Source of the DNA: Candidatus Moduliflexus flocculans
GTDB lineage: Bacteria; Moduliflexota; Moduliflexia; Moduliflexales; Moduliflexaceae
DNA length: 64,000 nt
Assembly (NCBI GenBank): GCA_000739515.1
Contig: DF820459.1
Location: 1,016,727 to 1,080,726, forward strand
Reading direction: 5' to 3'
The notes under the pieces were generated by a model, which worked only from the letters and a program-made list of their open reading frames with translations, made no database searches and was not told the DNA's origin. How positions within the stretch are numbered: the first letter of the stretch is position 1; the number at the start of each line of letters is the position of its first letter. Shown piece by piece: positions 7,265 through 16,457 of the stretch. A program made the translations under genes and the position numbers.

Positions 7265-8415
7265 CGTTTGCTCCTCGCGAGAAAGCGAACAGCGGCAAGA
7301 GCGGCATTGATTTCATCCGGCGTGTTGAACGCGCCAAGCCCGAAACGGATTGTTCCGCGCGGAAACGTGCCGATGGTTTTATGCGCCGCCGGAGAACAAT
7401 GCAAGCCGACGCGGCAGCAGATGCCGAATTCCTCATCGAGCCAGAAGGCCGCGCTGGAGGGTTCGACCTGCTCGATATTAAACGAGACGGTCGCCGTTTG
7501 CCGTGTGGCGTCGCCCGTTCCATAGACCGTGACGCCGGGAATGTCGCGCAGGCCGTTCAACAGCAGCCGCGTCAAGGCGATGTCATCGGCGCGAATCTGT
7601 TCAAGGTCACGTTCCCTGAGCCAGCACAGCGCGGCGGAAAGTCCCGCCAATCCGACCGCGTTCAGCGTGCCGCTTTCGAATCGATCCGGCAGAAAGCCCG
7701 GCTGGATTTCCAATTCCGACGCGCTCCCCGTGCCGCCGCGTTTTAACGGCGTAAATTCTGACAGCTTGACCCGTTCGCCGATAATCAGGCCACCCGTGCC
7801 GGTTGGCCCAAGCAGCGCTTTATGGCCGGTAAAGGCGAGCAGATCAATCTGATCCGCTGCCATGTCAATCGAACAGACTCCGGCGCTCTGGGCGGCATCA
7901 AGCAAAAATAACAGGTTGCGTTCTCTCGCGATTGCGCCGATTGCGCGGATTGGTTGAATTGTTCCAATCACATTTGAAGCGTGATTCAGCGCGATCATCA
8001 CCGTATTCTGGCGAATGGCAGCGCAAACGTCTTCGGCATTCAGCAGACCTTCCGGCGAGCAGGAAATCACAGAGAGTTCGATCCCTTGTTCTTCGAGGGC
8101 GCGAAGCGGGCGCATCATGGAATTATGCTCCATGCTGCTGGTAATAACGTGCTGGCCTGGTCGCAGAAGGCCGCACAGCGCTAAGTTCAGGGATTCGGTC
8201 ACATTGTGGGTGAAAATAACGCGCAACGAGTCTGGCGCGTGAAAGAGTTCGGCGATGGCTTCCCGCGTCTCATAGACAAGCCGCCCGGCTTCAACGGACA
8301 GGCGATGACCGCCGCGACCGGGGCTTGCGCCGATGTCTGCGAGAAAGCGCGTCATCGCTTCGGCGACGCACGGCGGTTTCGGCCACGAGGTTGCGGCATT
8401 GTCAAAATAGATCAT
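7261..8415 (-). CDS. Cysteine desulfurase family aminotransferase (selenium-cluster type)
   Basis: PLP enzyme of 384 residues, class V aminotransferase fold, expected to release S or Se from Cys/Sec. It begins with the family start MIYFDNAATSWPKP. The PLP-lysine motif is LLAFTGHKALLGPTGTGG, and the catalytic loop near the C-terminus is CCRVGLHCSPAAHKTIG with the reactive Cys. It resembles the subfamily (TIGR01977-like) found with selD, yedF and DUF3343 carriers rather than housekeeping IscS. It is the first gene of the compact desulfurase-carrier-tRNA-yedF-selD run, so it is a good candidate for supplying selenium to SelD. Confidence 0.85.
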   Translation of the reverse strand: MIYFDNAATSWPKPPCVAEAMTRFLADIGASPGRGGHRLSVEAGRLVYETREAIAELFHAPDSLRVIFTHNVTESLNLALCGLLRPGQHVITSSMEHNSMMRPLRALEEQGIELSVISCSPEGLLNAEDVCAAIRQNTVMIALNHASNVIGTIQPIRAIGAIARERNLLFLLDAAQSAGVCSIDMAADQIDLLAFTGHKALLGPTGTGGLIIGERVKLSEFTPLKRGGTGSASELEIQPGFLPDRFESGTLNAVGLAGLSAALCWLRERDLEQIRADDIALTRLLLNGLRDIPGVTVYGTGDATRQTATVSFNIEQVEPSSAAFWLDEEFGICCRVGLHCSPAAHKTIGTFPRGTIRFGLGAFNTPDEINAALAAVRFLARSKR

Positions 8416-8675
8416 ACGGTCAATTTCTCTGGCAGACGCCAGTCATGACCGCAAAGGCAGCATTTCACAAAGAAATGCTATTCGGTAGGACGATCACAAA
8501 CAGCACTGCGCAGATGAGCGAAAGAACGCCGCCTGGCGTTCACGGCTGTTATTCAGGCAAAATATGAATAAATTCGATTCGGTCGGCTCATAAAAATGAC
8601 GATTGAATGAACTGGTAAAGTTTGACAAGTATTTTTTGTTAAAAACCGAACATTCGCGTGAACGCTCTGATTCGG

Positions 8676-9443
8676 TTAATGCAAAATCTGGCTGAGAAAG
8701 AGCTTTGTGCGCTCATTTTGCGGACGCGCAAAAAATTCTTCCGGCGTGTTTTCTTCCACGATTTCGCCGACATCCATAAACATCACGCGGTCGGCGACGC
8801 GCCGGGCAAAGCCCATTTCATGCGTGACCACCAGCATCGTCATCCCTTCTTCGGCTAAATCCACCATGACATCCAGCACCTCTTTCACCATTTCCGGGTC
8901 AAGCGCAGAGGTTGGCTCATCGAACAGCATGATATTCGGTTTCATGCACAAACTGCGGGCAATCGCCGCGCGTTGCTGCTGCCCGCCGGAAAGCTGTCCC
9001 GGAAATTTGCGGGCTTGTTCGGCGATGCGGACTTTCTGCAAATAGTGCAACGCCAATTCTTCCGCCGCTGCTTTCGGCATTTTCCGCACCCAGCGCGGCC
9101 CAAGCGTCAGATTATCTAAAATCGTCAGGTGCGGAAACAGATTGAACTGCTGGAACACCATGCCGACTTCGGCGCGAATTTTTTCAATATTTTTAAGGTC
9201 GTTCGACATTTCGATGCCGTCCACGATAATCTGGCCGCGCTGGTGTCTTTCGATATGGTTGATGCAGCGGATCAGCGTGGATTTGCCCGAACCGGACGGG
9301 CCGCAGATGACGATTTTTTCCTTCCGGCGCACGGACAGCGACACATTTTTCAGCACATGAAATTCGCCATACCATTTATCTACATTGATCATCCGAATAA
9401 TCGCGTCGTTCTGGCTTACTGGCGTGTTAGGATTGCTTTTCAT
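8676..9443 (-). CDS. aapP: General L-amino-acid ABC transporter ATPase AapP
   Basis: Cytoplasmic ATPase of a polar amino-acid importer. Walker A GPSGSGKS, a Q-loop in [10 protein letters not shown], the signature LSGGQQQR, Walker B IMLFDEP and the switch His in VVTHEMGFA are all present. The preceding in-frame codon at 9455 is TTG, so ATG 9443 is chosen. It is last in the order J-Q-M-P on the minus strand, separated from aapM by two palindromic repeats that may attenuate its expression. Length (255 residues) is normal for the family. Confidence 0.9.
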   Translation of the reverse strand: MKSNPNTPVSQNDAIIRMINVDKWYGEFHVLKNVSLSVRRKEKIVICGPSGSGKSTLIRCINHIERHQRGQIIVDGIEMSNDLKNIEKIRAEVGMVFQQFNLFPHLTILDNLTLGPRWVRKMPKAAAEELALHYLQKVRIAEQARKFPGQLSGGQQQRAAIARSLCMKPNIMLFDEPTSALDPEMVKEVLDVMVDLAEEGMTMLVVTHEMGFARRVADRVMFMDVGEIVEENTPEEFFARPQNERTKLFLSQILH

Positions 9444-9455
9444 TGAATTTCCCAA

Positions 9456-9562
9456 AGCCGTCAGACACCTTCAAGGTGTCTGACGGCTACGCATAAGTAC
9501 ATGTACCGCCGACGTCCCCGTCGGCTTTTGATGGAAAACGCCGACGAGGACGTCGGCGGTAC
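9456..9562. repeat. Two stacked palindromes between aapM and aapP
   Basis: 9456-9488 is a GTCAGACACC-type palindrome with AGCC/GGCT outer arms. 9503-9562 is a GTACCGCCGACG-type element whose arms enclose a central spacer, related to 15636-15696. Both lie inside the operon and could form stable mRNA hairpins. Confidence 0.75.
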
Positions 9563-9595
9563 GAAATATTTCAAAAACTCATAAAACTACGCATG

Positions 9596-10678
9596 TTACA
9601 AATCGGTCTTTAATTCGCGCTCTAAACGGCGGCTGTATTGTGACATAAAAAAGCAGCAAACAAAGTAAATCATCGCGATAAACATGTAGGCTTCCGCCGA
9701 AAAGCCCATCCATTTCGGGTCAGCCACCACGACTTGCGTGGTTTTCAGTAGATCGAACAGGGCGATAATCACGACTAATGACGTGTCTTTGAACGCTGAA
9801 ATCAACACGCCCATTGATGGCGGAATCACGATTTTTAACGCCTGCGGCAGCACGATGAGCCGCATGGTTTGATAATAATTCAGGCCGATGGACTCAGCGG
9901 CTTCGTATTGCCCTTTCGGAATCGCCTGCAACCCGCCGCGCACGACTTCGGCGATATAGGCGGCAGTAAACAGAATGATCGCGACCTGCGCCCGCAAGAT
10001 TTTATCAATCGTAATCCCCTTCGGCAGAAAAAGCGGGAAGACGATTGAAGACATAAACAGCAAGCTGATAAGCGGCACGCCGCGAATCAATTCAATATAC
10101 ACCACCGAAAACGCCTTGATGACTGGCATTTTCGAGCGGCGTCCCAATGCCAGCAGCACGCCGAGCGGATACGCGGCAGTCAGGCCGAAAAATGCCAGCA
10201 GGAACGTCAGCGGCAAGCCGCCCCACTGATCGGTTTTGACTACCTTCAGGCCAAAGACGCCGCCGCGCATAATAAGCGCAATCCCGACAATTCCAACGAT
10301 CCAAGCATAGACCAATGACCGCGTCCAGCGAGCGCGATTGCGGCTGTAAAACAGCAGCGCGACAAACAGCAGCATAGCGGTCAGCGGACGCCACTGTTCG
10401 TCATACGGATAAAACCCGAACAGGATAAAACGGAGGTTATTGTAAATAATTGACCAGCACGCGCCGTCAACGGCCTGACGACAGGCGTCGCCGTCGGATG
10501 TCCAGAGGCTTTTGACGAACGCCCATTCGATAAACGGCGGCACGATTTTCCAGAGCAGCGCGAGCAGCAAAATCGTCAACAGCGAATTCCAGACGCCGTT
10601 GAACAGATTGGCGCGTATCCAGCCGATGACGCCCATTCGAATCACTGGCGGAGATGAAAATTTATGATGAGAAACCAT
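9596..10678 (-). CDS. aapM: Amino-acid ABC transporter permease AapM
   Basis: Inner-membrane permease of 360 residues with several hydrophobic segments (near 18-45, 85-110, 120-150, 160-185, 205-235, 285-345). The binding-protein-dependent transport EAA-type loop is visible as EAAESIGLNYYQTMRLIVLP. The family's N-terminal extension with a periplasmic loop (CRQAVDGACW) is present, as in AapM/BztC-type permeases. It pairs with AapQ upstream. Confidence 0.88.
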   Translation of the reverse strand: MVSHHKFSSPPVIRMGVIGWIRANLFNGVWNSLLTILLLALLWKIVPPFIEWAFVKSLWTSDGDACRQAVDGACWSIIYNNLRFILFGFYPYDEQWRPLTAMLLFVALLFYSRNRARWTRSLVYAWIVGIVGIALIMRGGVFGLKVVKTDQWGGLPLTFLLAFFGLTAAYPLGVLLALGRRSKMPVIKAFSVVYIELIRGVPLISLLFMSSIVFPLFLPKGITIDKILRAQVAIILFTAAYIAEVVRGGLQAIPKGQYEAAESIGLNYYQTMRLIVLPQALKIVIPPSMGVLISAFKDTSLVVIIALFDLLKTTQVVVADPKWMGFSAEAYMFIAMIYFVCCFFMSQYSRRLERELKTDL

Positions 10679-10700
10679 GTAAATTTATGCCAATATTCCC

Positions 10701-10729
10701 GTAGAGACGCCCCGGCGGGGCGTCTCTAC
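10701..10729. repeat. GTAGAGACGC-type palindrome, copy 1
   Basis: GTAGAGACGCCCC-GGC-GGGGCGTCTCTAC, perfect 13-bp arms, overlapping the aapQ stop codon (10726-10728), which the repeat itself supplies. Related copies occur at 37521 and 55714. Confidence 0.75.
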
Positions 10730-11922
10730 CGTTCGACCAACGCGATTTTTTTATTGTACCAGTTCATGAATGCCGACGTGCTCAGGCTGAAACAGAGATA
10801 GACGATCATGATCAACAACACGCCTTCGATGGCCTGCCCGGTCTGATTGATGGTCGTTCCGGCGACAGAGACAAAATCGGGAAAGCCGATGGCAATCGCT
10901 AACGAGCTATTTTTCGTCAGGTTCAGTAATTGGCTCGTCAACGGCGGGATAATCACGCGCAACGCCTGCGGCAGGATGACGAGGCTGAGAATCTGCCCCG
11001 GCCTCAAGCCAAGCGACATCGCCGCTTCGGACTGTCCCCGGCTGACCGATTGAATCCCGGCGCGAACGATTTCCGCAACGAATGCCGACGTGTACATCAC
11101 CAGCCCAAGCAACAGCGCGGTGAACTCCGGCGAGACGCTTTTCCCGCCTCGAAAATTAAAGCCCTTGAGCTCAGGAACGCTCAATTGTGTCGGCGCGCCG
11201 CCAAGCCACCATGCCAGCAGCGGCAGGCCGAGCAACAGCGCGACGCTTGTCCAGAAGATCGGGAACGATTGGCCTGTTCGCTCCTGCCGTTTCATCATCA
11301 CGACCCGCAGCACGTAAGCGATCACGCAGGCGCAGAGCAAGGCGATGACGGCATAGAAATAGGCAGGATGCTTTTCCGGCACAGGAAACATCATGCCGCG
11401 ATTGCTGAGAAACACGCCCGGAATCGGCGAGACGGCCTGACGCGGCGGCGGCAGCAATTCATAAAAAAACGAATACCAGAAAAATAATTGCAGCAGCACC
11501 GGCACGTTTTGAAAGACTTCGATATAGACCACCGCCACTCGCGAAACCAACCAGTTCGACGATAAGCGGGCAATACCGAGAAATGTGCCCAACACGGTTG
11601 TCAAAGTCATGCCAAGCACGGACACAAACAGCGTGTTCAGCACGCCTGCAATTAACACGCGGGTGTAGGTATCTGCGGCAGAATAGGGAATCAGCGATTC
11701 GCCGATTTCGAACGCCGCTTCTTTTTTCAGGAAGCCGAAGCCAGTGGCGATTTTTTGCGTTCGCAAGTTCGCCATCGTATTGGAAACCAGAAAATGGCCG
11801 AGCAGGGCGACAATCGCAAAGACGACAATCTGATAAACAATCGCGCGTTTATCAGGATCGCGCCAGAAGGGGATCTTTTCGCCCGGCGCATGCAGGGGCG
11901 TTTCTTTCTTGCTGAAATTCAT
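10726..11922 (-). CDS. aapQ: Amino-acid ABC transporter permease AapQ
   Basis: Larger permease (398 residues) of the aap system. Hydrophobic segments near 28-48, 85-115, 165-185, 205-225 and 245-395, and the EAA-type loop SEAAMSLGLRPGQILSLVIL. The long loop between the first two membrane blocks is characteristic of AapQ/BztB. ATG 11922 is used; GTG 11928 lies in frame just before. It is flanked by palindromes at both ends. Confidence 0.88.
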   Translation of the reverse strand: MNFSKKETPLHAPGEKIPFWRDPDKRAIVYQIVVFAIVALLGHFLVSNTMANLRTQKIATGFGFLKKEAAFEIGESLIPYSAADTYTRVLIAGVLNTLFVSVLGMTLTTVLGTFLGIARLSSNWLVSRVAVVYIEVFQNVPVLLQLFFWYSFFYELLPPPRQAVSPIPGVFLSNRGMMFPVPEKHPAYFYAVIALLCACVIAYVLRVVMMKRQERTGQSFPIFWTSVALLLGLPLLAWWLGGAPTQLSVPELKGFNFRGGKSVSPEFTALLLGLVMYTSAFVAEIVRAGIQSVSRGQSEAAMSLGLRPGQILSLVILPQALRVIIPPLTSQLLNLTKNSSLAIAIGFPDFVSVAGTTINQTGQAIEGVLLIMIVYLCFSLSTSAFMNWYNKKIALVER

Positions 11923-11941
11923 AACCACATTCAGAAAAGAG

Positions 11942-11974
11942 AAACCTCACAGGTTCTTAAAACCTGTGAGGTTT
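11942..11974. repeat. ACCTCACAGG-type palindrome, copy 1
   Basis: AAACCTCACAGGTT-CTTAA-AACCTGTGAGGTTT between aapJ and aapQ. Related copies are at 13211 and around 30384. It may act as an intra-operon hairpin that lets aapJ be expressed above the permeases. Confidence 0.7.
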
Positions 11975-11987
11975 GGGGTCGAATAAA

Positions 11988-13004
11988 CTATCGCATTGGC
12001 GGAGTGTACATCAGGCCGCCGTTCGTCCAGAGCGCATTCAGGCCGCGTTCCAACTTCAACGCCGTATTGACGCCGACATTCCGTTCAAACACTTCGCCGT
12101 AATTGCCGACTTGTTTGATGATGTTGTACGCCCATTTTTCATCTACGCCGAGCGCTTCGCCGTTGCCGGGCGTCACGCCGAGAAAGCGCTGAATGTCCGG
12201 ATTTTCGCTTTTCAACATTTCATCCACATTCTGCGAGGTAATGCCGAATTCTTCCGCCGCGATCATGGCCATTGTCGCCATATTCACGACATCATACCAT
12301 TTATCGTCGCCATGGCGCACGGCAGGCGCAAGCGGCTCTTTGGAGATGATTTCCGGCAGAATGATGTAATCGTCAGGATTCGGCGCGGTGGCGCGAATGC
12401 CGGCTAACTGAGAGGCATCTGAAGTGAACGCGTCGCAACGTCCCGCAAAAAACGCTTTCGACAATTCCGCGTTATTATCAATCACGACCGGCGTCATTTT
12501 CATGCCGTTGGTGCGGAAATAATCAGCGAGGTTCAATTCTGTCGTCGTGCCGGGCAGCACGCAGACCGTTGCGCCGTCAAGCTCTTTGGCGCTGTTCACG
12601 CCGAGTTTTTTGGCGACCATGAAGCCCTGCCCATCATAGTAATTGACATGCGCGAAGTTCAAGCCTAACGCGGTTTCACGCGATAACGTGATGGTGCAGT
12701 TGCGGGTCAACACGTCCACTTCGCCTGATTGCAGGGCAGTAAAACGGGTTTTTGTATTCAACGGGACGAATTTGACTTTATTGGCATCGCCAAACACCGC
12801 CGCCGCGACCGCGCGGGCCGTATCCACATCCAACCCCTGCCAGACGCCTTTTTCATCCGGCTTGCCAAACCCATACAATTCGCCATTCACTCCGGCCAAT
12901 AATTCGCCGCGCGCTTTCACGTCTTCCAACGTTCCGGCAGCCACGCTGCCAGCGGCGATCAGGACAAGCAATACGACGAGACACGATTTGATGCATTTCA
13001 ACAT
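11988..13004 (-). CDS. aapJ: Periplasmic amino-acid-binding protein AapJ
   Basis: Solute-binding protein family 3 of about 338 residues. ATG 13004 has an AAGGAGGA box 7 bp upstream and starts a signal peptide (MLKCIKSCLVVLLVLIAAGSVAAG). The mature start TLEDVKARGELLAGVNGE and the blocks GLDVDTARAVAAAVFGD and RNCTITLSRE are typical of AapJ/BztA. First gene of the aap operon; the upstream gap of about 260 bp should contain its promoter, though no clear boxes stand out. Confidence 0.9.
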   Translation of the reverse strand: MLKCIKSCLVVLLVLIAAGSVAAGTLEDVKARGELLAGVNGELYGFGKPDEKGVWQGLDVDTARAVAAAVFGDANKVKFVPLNTKTRFTALQSGEVDVLTRNCTITLSRETALGLNFAHVNYYDGQGFMVAKKLGVNSAKELDGATVCVLPGTTTELNLADYFRTNGMKMTPVVIDNNAELSKAFFAGRCDAFTSDASQLAGIRATAPNPDDYIILPEIISKEPLAPAVRHGDDKWYDVVNMATMAMIAAEEFGITSQNVDEMLKSENPDIQRFLGVTPGNGEALGVDEKWAYNIIKQVGNYGEVFERNVGVNTALKLERGLNALWTNGGLMYTPPMR

Positions 13005-13210
13005 AGACTTCCTCCTTCGCTCTCCCTCCGTCATTGAGTATCAATTGCCGAATTTCCTTCTATCAAAGAATATTCTGGCAATTCCTATCTGCGACGGAGG
13101 GATATTTCGTCGAAAGCCGAGATTTTTGGCAAGAAAAAAATTCGAGAAGGAGAGATTTTTCGCGTCAAGATCGGAGATTTTTTTGACAAATTTGTTAGTA
13201 TAAGAAAAAA

Positions 13211-13243
13211 AGACCTCACAGGTCTTCAAGACGTGTGAGGTCT
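13211..13243. repeat. ACCTCACAGG-type palindrome, copy 2
   Basis: AGACCTCACAGGTCT-TCAAG-ACGTGTGAGGTCT with one mismatch pair, 20 bp after the stop of the Spy-like gene (13264). Position suits a terminator-like hairpin, but no T-run follows on the minus strand. Confidence 0.6.
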
Positions 13244-13263
13244 GCGCGGTAGGGTCTTATGGC

Positions 13264-14151
13264 TTATTTTTGAGGCGCACGTTTGTTCTGGCGCTCTTTG
13301 ACACGCTCTTGAATGCGTTCCTGGCGGTCTTGTTTGCGCTCGGCGCTTGCTTTTTTGAGTTGTTCGCGCTGTTCTGGCGTCAGCAATTTGTTAATTTCTA
13401 TCATCGTCTCTGTGCGGGCTTTTTCTAATGCGGCGTCTTTTTCTGCGATACTTGCCTGCAACTGCTGAACTTTCGCCGTATCAGAATTGGTGGCAAATAA
13501 TTCTTCTCGCAATTCCCCACGCAATTGAATGATTGTTTCAAGAAGCTGCTGATTCGCCTTCAGCGACGTTTTCAGGATGTTTTTAATCTGAGAACGCTGC
13601 TCTTTCGTCAGCGCGATTCCGCGCCATTCCACCGGCATTTGCTCTTGCATTTCGGCGAGTTGCTGAAGTTGTTCTTCTGTTAAAATCGCCTTAATATTTA
13701 AAAGATTCTGAACAGCCCCCTCGCTTAATTTCTGCTTTGCGCTGGCGATTTGCGTAAGCAGTGCATCAATTTTGGCGCTGTCGATCTGAGCATTGCTCAT
13801 CTCTTTGCGCAGGTCTTGCTGAGCAAACTGAAGTTCTTCCCGCGTTGTCGCTGTGCTGACTTGAAAATCGCGGCGTAACTGTTGGATTTTCTCGCGCTGT
13901 TCATCCGTCAAATTCAACGCCTGCCAATTGATGCGCAAATTATCTTGCTGCATGCCATCCGGTGACATCGGTCCATCTGGCGGCATCGGCGCATCCGGCA
14001 TTTGCTGCCCCCCGTCCGGCGGCGCCATCATCTCTCCGTTCGGCGGTTGTGGCGGCTCGCCCTCCTTCTGAGCGGCGGCGCCGTTTGCGAACACCATAAC
14101 ACTGGCAACACACATCAACAACAGCATCATATAAGATATTTTTCGTAACAT
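13264..14151 (-). CDS. Periplasmic Spy/CpxP/ZraP-like protein with two copies of the LTxxQ module
   Basis: A 295-residue exported protein. The signal peptide (MLRKISYMMLLLMCVASVMVFA) is followed by a Pro/Met/Gly-rich stretch (about 30-68) and then two helical LTxxQ-type modules. The first starts with LNLTDEQREKIQQL and ends with LTEEQLQQL; the second starts with LTKEQRSQIKNIL and ends with LTPEQREQLKK. The C-terminus is very basic (KQDRQERIQERVKERQNK). Spy/CpxP proteins bind misfolded periplasmic proteins or metals and feed back on envelope-stress sensing. It follows an ECF sigma/anti-sigma pair on the same strand, so it is likely part of that regulon. The tandem duplication is unusual. Confidence 0.72.
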   Translation of the reverse strand: MLRKISYMMLLLMCVASVMVFANGAAAQKEGEPPQPPNGEMMAPPDGGQQMPDAPMPPDGPMSPDGMQQDNLRINWQALNLTDEQREKIQQLRRDFQVSTATTREELQFAQQDLRKEMSNAQIDSAKIDALLTQIASAKQKLSEGAVQNLLNIKAILTEEQLQQLAEMQEQMPVEWRGIALTKEQRSQIKNILKTSLKANQQLLETIIQLRGELREELFATNSDTAKVQQLQASIAEKDAALEKARTETMIEINKLLTPEQREQLKKASAERKQDRQERIQERVKERQNKRAPQK

Positions 14152-14349
14152 ACAAAGACTCCTGGGCGATGGGTGGAATGGAGTGGCGGCGAATGCTGCT
14201 CCACTCCATTCCTCCCGAATACATCCCCTTTTTATTGGTGGTTAACGATACGTGTAACGATTCTGGATGTTATGCCAGCAAGACGCCAGGACGCATGCAA
14301 TCCCGCACTCGCGGCATAAATGTCTGAAATACGACTGATGATGGTCTGG

Positions 14350-14889
14350 CTATACAATTCCCCGATTAAAGCCGCTTGAGCGCAACACTGGCTGCCGCGT
14401 CTCGGTTGACCCGGTTTCGATGCTATCGAGGAATTCTTCCGCAACACCTCCGGCGGTGTCTGTGGAAAACAGTGACTCCGTTGTCACAGAAACATCTTCG
14501 AATAAAATGTCTTCCGCATAGACGTCAATCGCCGCCGTATATTGTGCGGGCTGCGTCTGCGGGGTTTGGCGCCAATGCCAGAACATGACGCTCGCGCCGA
14601 TCAGCAGCAGCGCGATGGTTCCGAACGCAAACCGCGGCACCCATTTCATTTCCCAAATCCTGCCGCGCGATTGCTGTTCAATTCGTCCGTTTACGCGCTG
14701 CCGGAAGCCCTGTGGCGCGTCGAGAACTGGCAGCATTTTAGACAGCGTCTGTACCGCTGAAAAATCCTGCAACGTGGCGCGGCATGAAACGCACGACGCG
14801 ACATGCTGTTCGACCGTTTGCCGTTCTTCTGCCGTCACCTCTCCATCAATATAGGCTGAAAGCAATTCTTCCAGTGTTTCGCAATTCAT
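14350..14889 (-). CDS. Zinc-finger anti-sigma factor, membrane bound
   Basis: Anti-sigma protein of about 179 residues. The N-terminal ASD/zinc-finger has the HxxxCxxC motif (EQHVASCVSC, about 25-35). A single membrane segment (FAFGTIALLLIGASVMFW) separates it from a periplasmic tail. The ATG at 14889 overlaps the sigma stop as ATGA and has GGAGG 6 bp upstream, so translation is coupled. It should hold the upstream ECF sigma factor inactive until an envelope signal triggers release. Confidence 0.82.
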   Translation of the reverse strand: MNCETLEELLSAYIDGEVTAEERQTVEQHVASCVSCRATLQDFSAVQTLSKMLPVLDAPQGFRQRVNGRIEQQSRGRIWEMKWVPRFAFGTIALLLIGASVMFWHWRQTPQTQPAQYTAAIDVYAEDILFEDVSVTTESLFSTDTAGGVAEEFLDSIETGSTETRQPVLRSSGFNRGIV

Positions 14890-15482
14890 ACCCATCCTCC
14901 TTTTTGCCTGACCTCTTTTTGCAGCAGTTCTTGCAATAACTTCCTTCCCCTGAAAATGCGCGACCGCACGGTTCCCTCCGAAATGTGCAGCGTCTGCGCA
15001 ATTTCTTCATAAGATAACTCCTGAATTTCCCGCAGCACAATCGTCATGCGGTATTCTTCCGGCAGCTTTTCCAGCGCGTCCTGAATTTTCTGCTGCAACT
15101 CCTTCTGTTCAATCGCCTCTTTCGGATCGCCATGTTCGGCCATGTGGGTTCGCAACGCCTCTTCATCCGACACAAACCGCGACTGGCGTTTTTTCCAGCG
15201 GCGATATTCGTCAAGATAGACCGTCACGGCAATCCGATAGAGCCAGCTTTTAAATTGCGATGCTTCTTTCAGCGAGTGAATCGAATGAAACATCTTCACA
15301 AAGACTTCTTGCGCCAGATCATCGAGATCATTCCATTTTGGCGCCATTCGCCGCAGAAACGTATAGACGAGATTCTGGTAGCGCATGACCAACCGGTTAA
15401 ATGCCTGCCGGTCGCCTGTCTGACATAACAAGACTAATTCGCGTTCGTTTTCTGCGGTCAATTCAACAGATTGTATCCCCAT
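14886..15482 (-). CDS. ECF-family RNA polymerase sigma factor (RpoE-like)
   Basis: About 198 residues. Region 2 is visible as RYQNLVYTFLRRM and DLAQEVFVKMFHSI; region 4 as LPEEYRMTIVLREIQELSYE followed by the helix-turn-helix EGTVRSRIFRGRKLL. The start is put at ATG 15482 (MGIQSVELTAEN); an extension to 15539 is possible but has non-family sequence. It forms an operon with its anti-sigma factor, with the Spy-like gene next downstream. Confidence 0.88.
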   Translation of the reverse strand: MGIQSVELTAENERELVLLCQTGDRQAFNRLVMRYQNLVYTFLRRMAPKWNDLDDLAQEVFVKMFHSIHSLKEASQFKSWLYRIAVTVYLDEYRRWKKRQSRFVSDEEALRTHMAEHGDPKEAIEQKELQQKIQDALEKLPEEYRMTIVLREIQELSYEEIAQTLHISEGTVRSRIFRGRKLLQELLQKEVRQKGGWV

Positions 15483-15635
15483 AATTGTTTCCCGATCAGG
15501 ATTGGTTGTGTCTTCTGTGTATGAAGACGAGAGGCGCAAAAGGAAAGTTCCTGAATTTCAATTTTTTTTCATTCACCCTTTCCTGGAAATGTTATTTCTT
15601 CTTCTGCAACGACATTTCTTTAGAAGGAATGATTT

Positions 15636-15696
15636 CCATACCGCCGACGCCCCCGTCAGCCTCGTAGAAAGGCCGACGGGGACGTCGGCGGTATGG
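15636..15696. repeat. TACCGCCGACG-type palindrome in a gene-free stretch
   Basis: CCATACCGCCGACG on the left and CGTCGGCGGTATGG on the right enclose a second inner inverted pair. Apart from this element, I see no gene, RNA or clear promoter in 15483-15919. Confidence 0.65.
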
Positions 15697-15919
15697 GATT
15701 TCCGTCAATTTACTGCCCATTCGAGAGGCGACAAGGTGGCTCGTTAGAACGTAAACAACTGCCTTTGGAAAAGAATCTCTTCGATCTTAAATCTCGATCA
15801 AACACCTGTTTTAGCAGTGGCATCTGTGTTGCATGATCGTATGTTGGTTTTTATAACACGAAAAAATAAATACACGTTAATATAAATAAACAGGGGGGGA
15901 CAGAACAGTGGAGGAATTG

Positions 15920-16069
15920 ATGATGAAATGGTTGAGAACATGTCGAAACGTTGTGGCGCTGAGTGTGGTGGCATTTTTCTTTCATGCGGTGCGTGGCTCT
16001 ATTTCAGCCATCATGTATATCCAGGCATTCAGTCATCTTCGCAAAAGTTCACGAATTTCCCTCACATAA
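15920..16069 (+). CDS. Small membrane/exported peptide, probably a truncated gene
   Basis: A 49-residue frame beginning ATGATG with a strong GGAGG box 5-6 bp upstream. The product starts like a signal peptide (MMKWLRTCRNVVALSVVAFF, then FHAVRGSISA) and ends only two bases before the left end of the inverted-repeat element at 16071. The likeliest reading is that the element interrupted a gene for an exported protein, leaving its 5' part. No family recognised. Confidence 0.4.
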   Translation: MMKWLRTCRNVVALSVVAFFFHAVRGSISAIMYIQAFSHLRKSSRISLT

Positions 16070-16070
16070 T

Positions 16071-16271
16071 ATACCAATTGCCACAAAAACGCTCATGAAT
16101 TCGAGACTTCCGAGGTCTTCATGAATGGTAAAAAATTCATTCGGCAATATGCCACAAATGGAACGCCAGGCTGAAGCCTGGCGTTCCATTTACCGGATGA
16201 TTTTCTTCATCTCCATGAAGACCTCGGAACTCTGGCCGCGTCAATATGATCTTTTCATAAGCAATTGGTAT
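16071..16271. mobile_element. Composite MITE-like inverted-repeat element
   Basis: Perfect 11-bp ends (ATACCAATTGC at 16071-16081, GCAATTGGTAT at 16261-16271). Inside is a second inverted pair built on TTCCGAGGTCTTCATG. At the centre is a palindrome GGAACGCCAGGCT-GAA-GCCTGGCGTTCC (about 16159-16188). No transposase is encoded. Only the structure is seen; mobility is inferred. Confidence 0.55.
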
Positions 16272-16457
16272 GAAACGTCTCTCTCCACAAATTTTCAGGT
16301 AACTATTTACCTTGTTTCCGCCGTAGGCGATCTGGAGAAATGCCGCAACCGCTACGCGGTAGGAGTCGCCGAGCAGCATGATTTCTACAACACCGAAAGC
16401 CCTACGGGCTAAATAGTGATGTTCCTTTATTCACGCGATATGCAAAAAAATTTTTCG
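16272..16457. other. Gene-free stretch downstream of the remote DGR target
   Basis: No supported gene. From about 16420 the bases match the region downstream of VR2 (GATGTTCCTTTATTCACGCG and onward against 34391 onward), so the duplication of the target cassette includes its 3' flank. Confidence 0.5.

Noticed and set aside
13041..13229. 62-codon frame upstream of aapJ
   Set aside because: No RBS or homology, AT-rich, and it overlaps the probable aapJ promoter and a palindrome.
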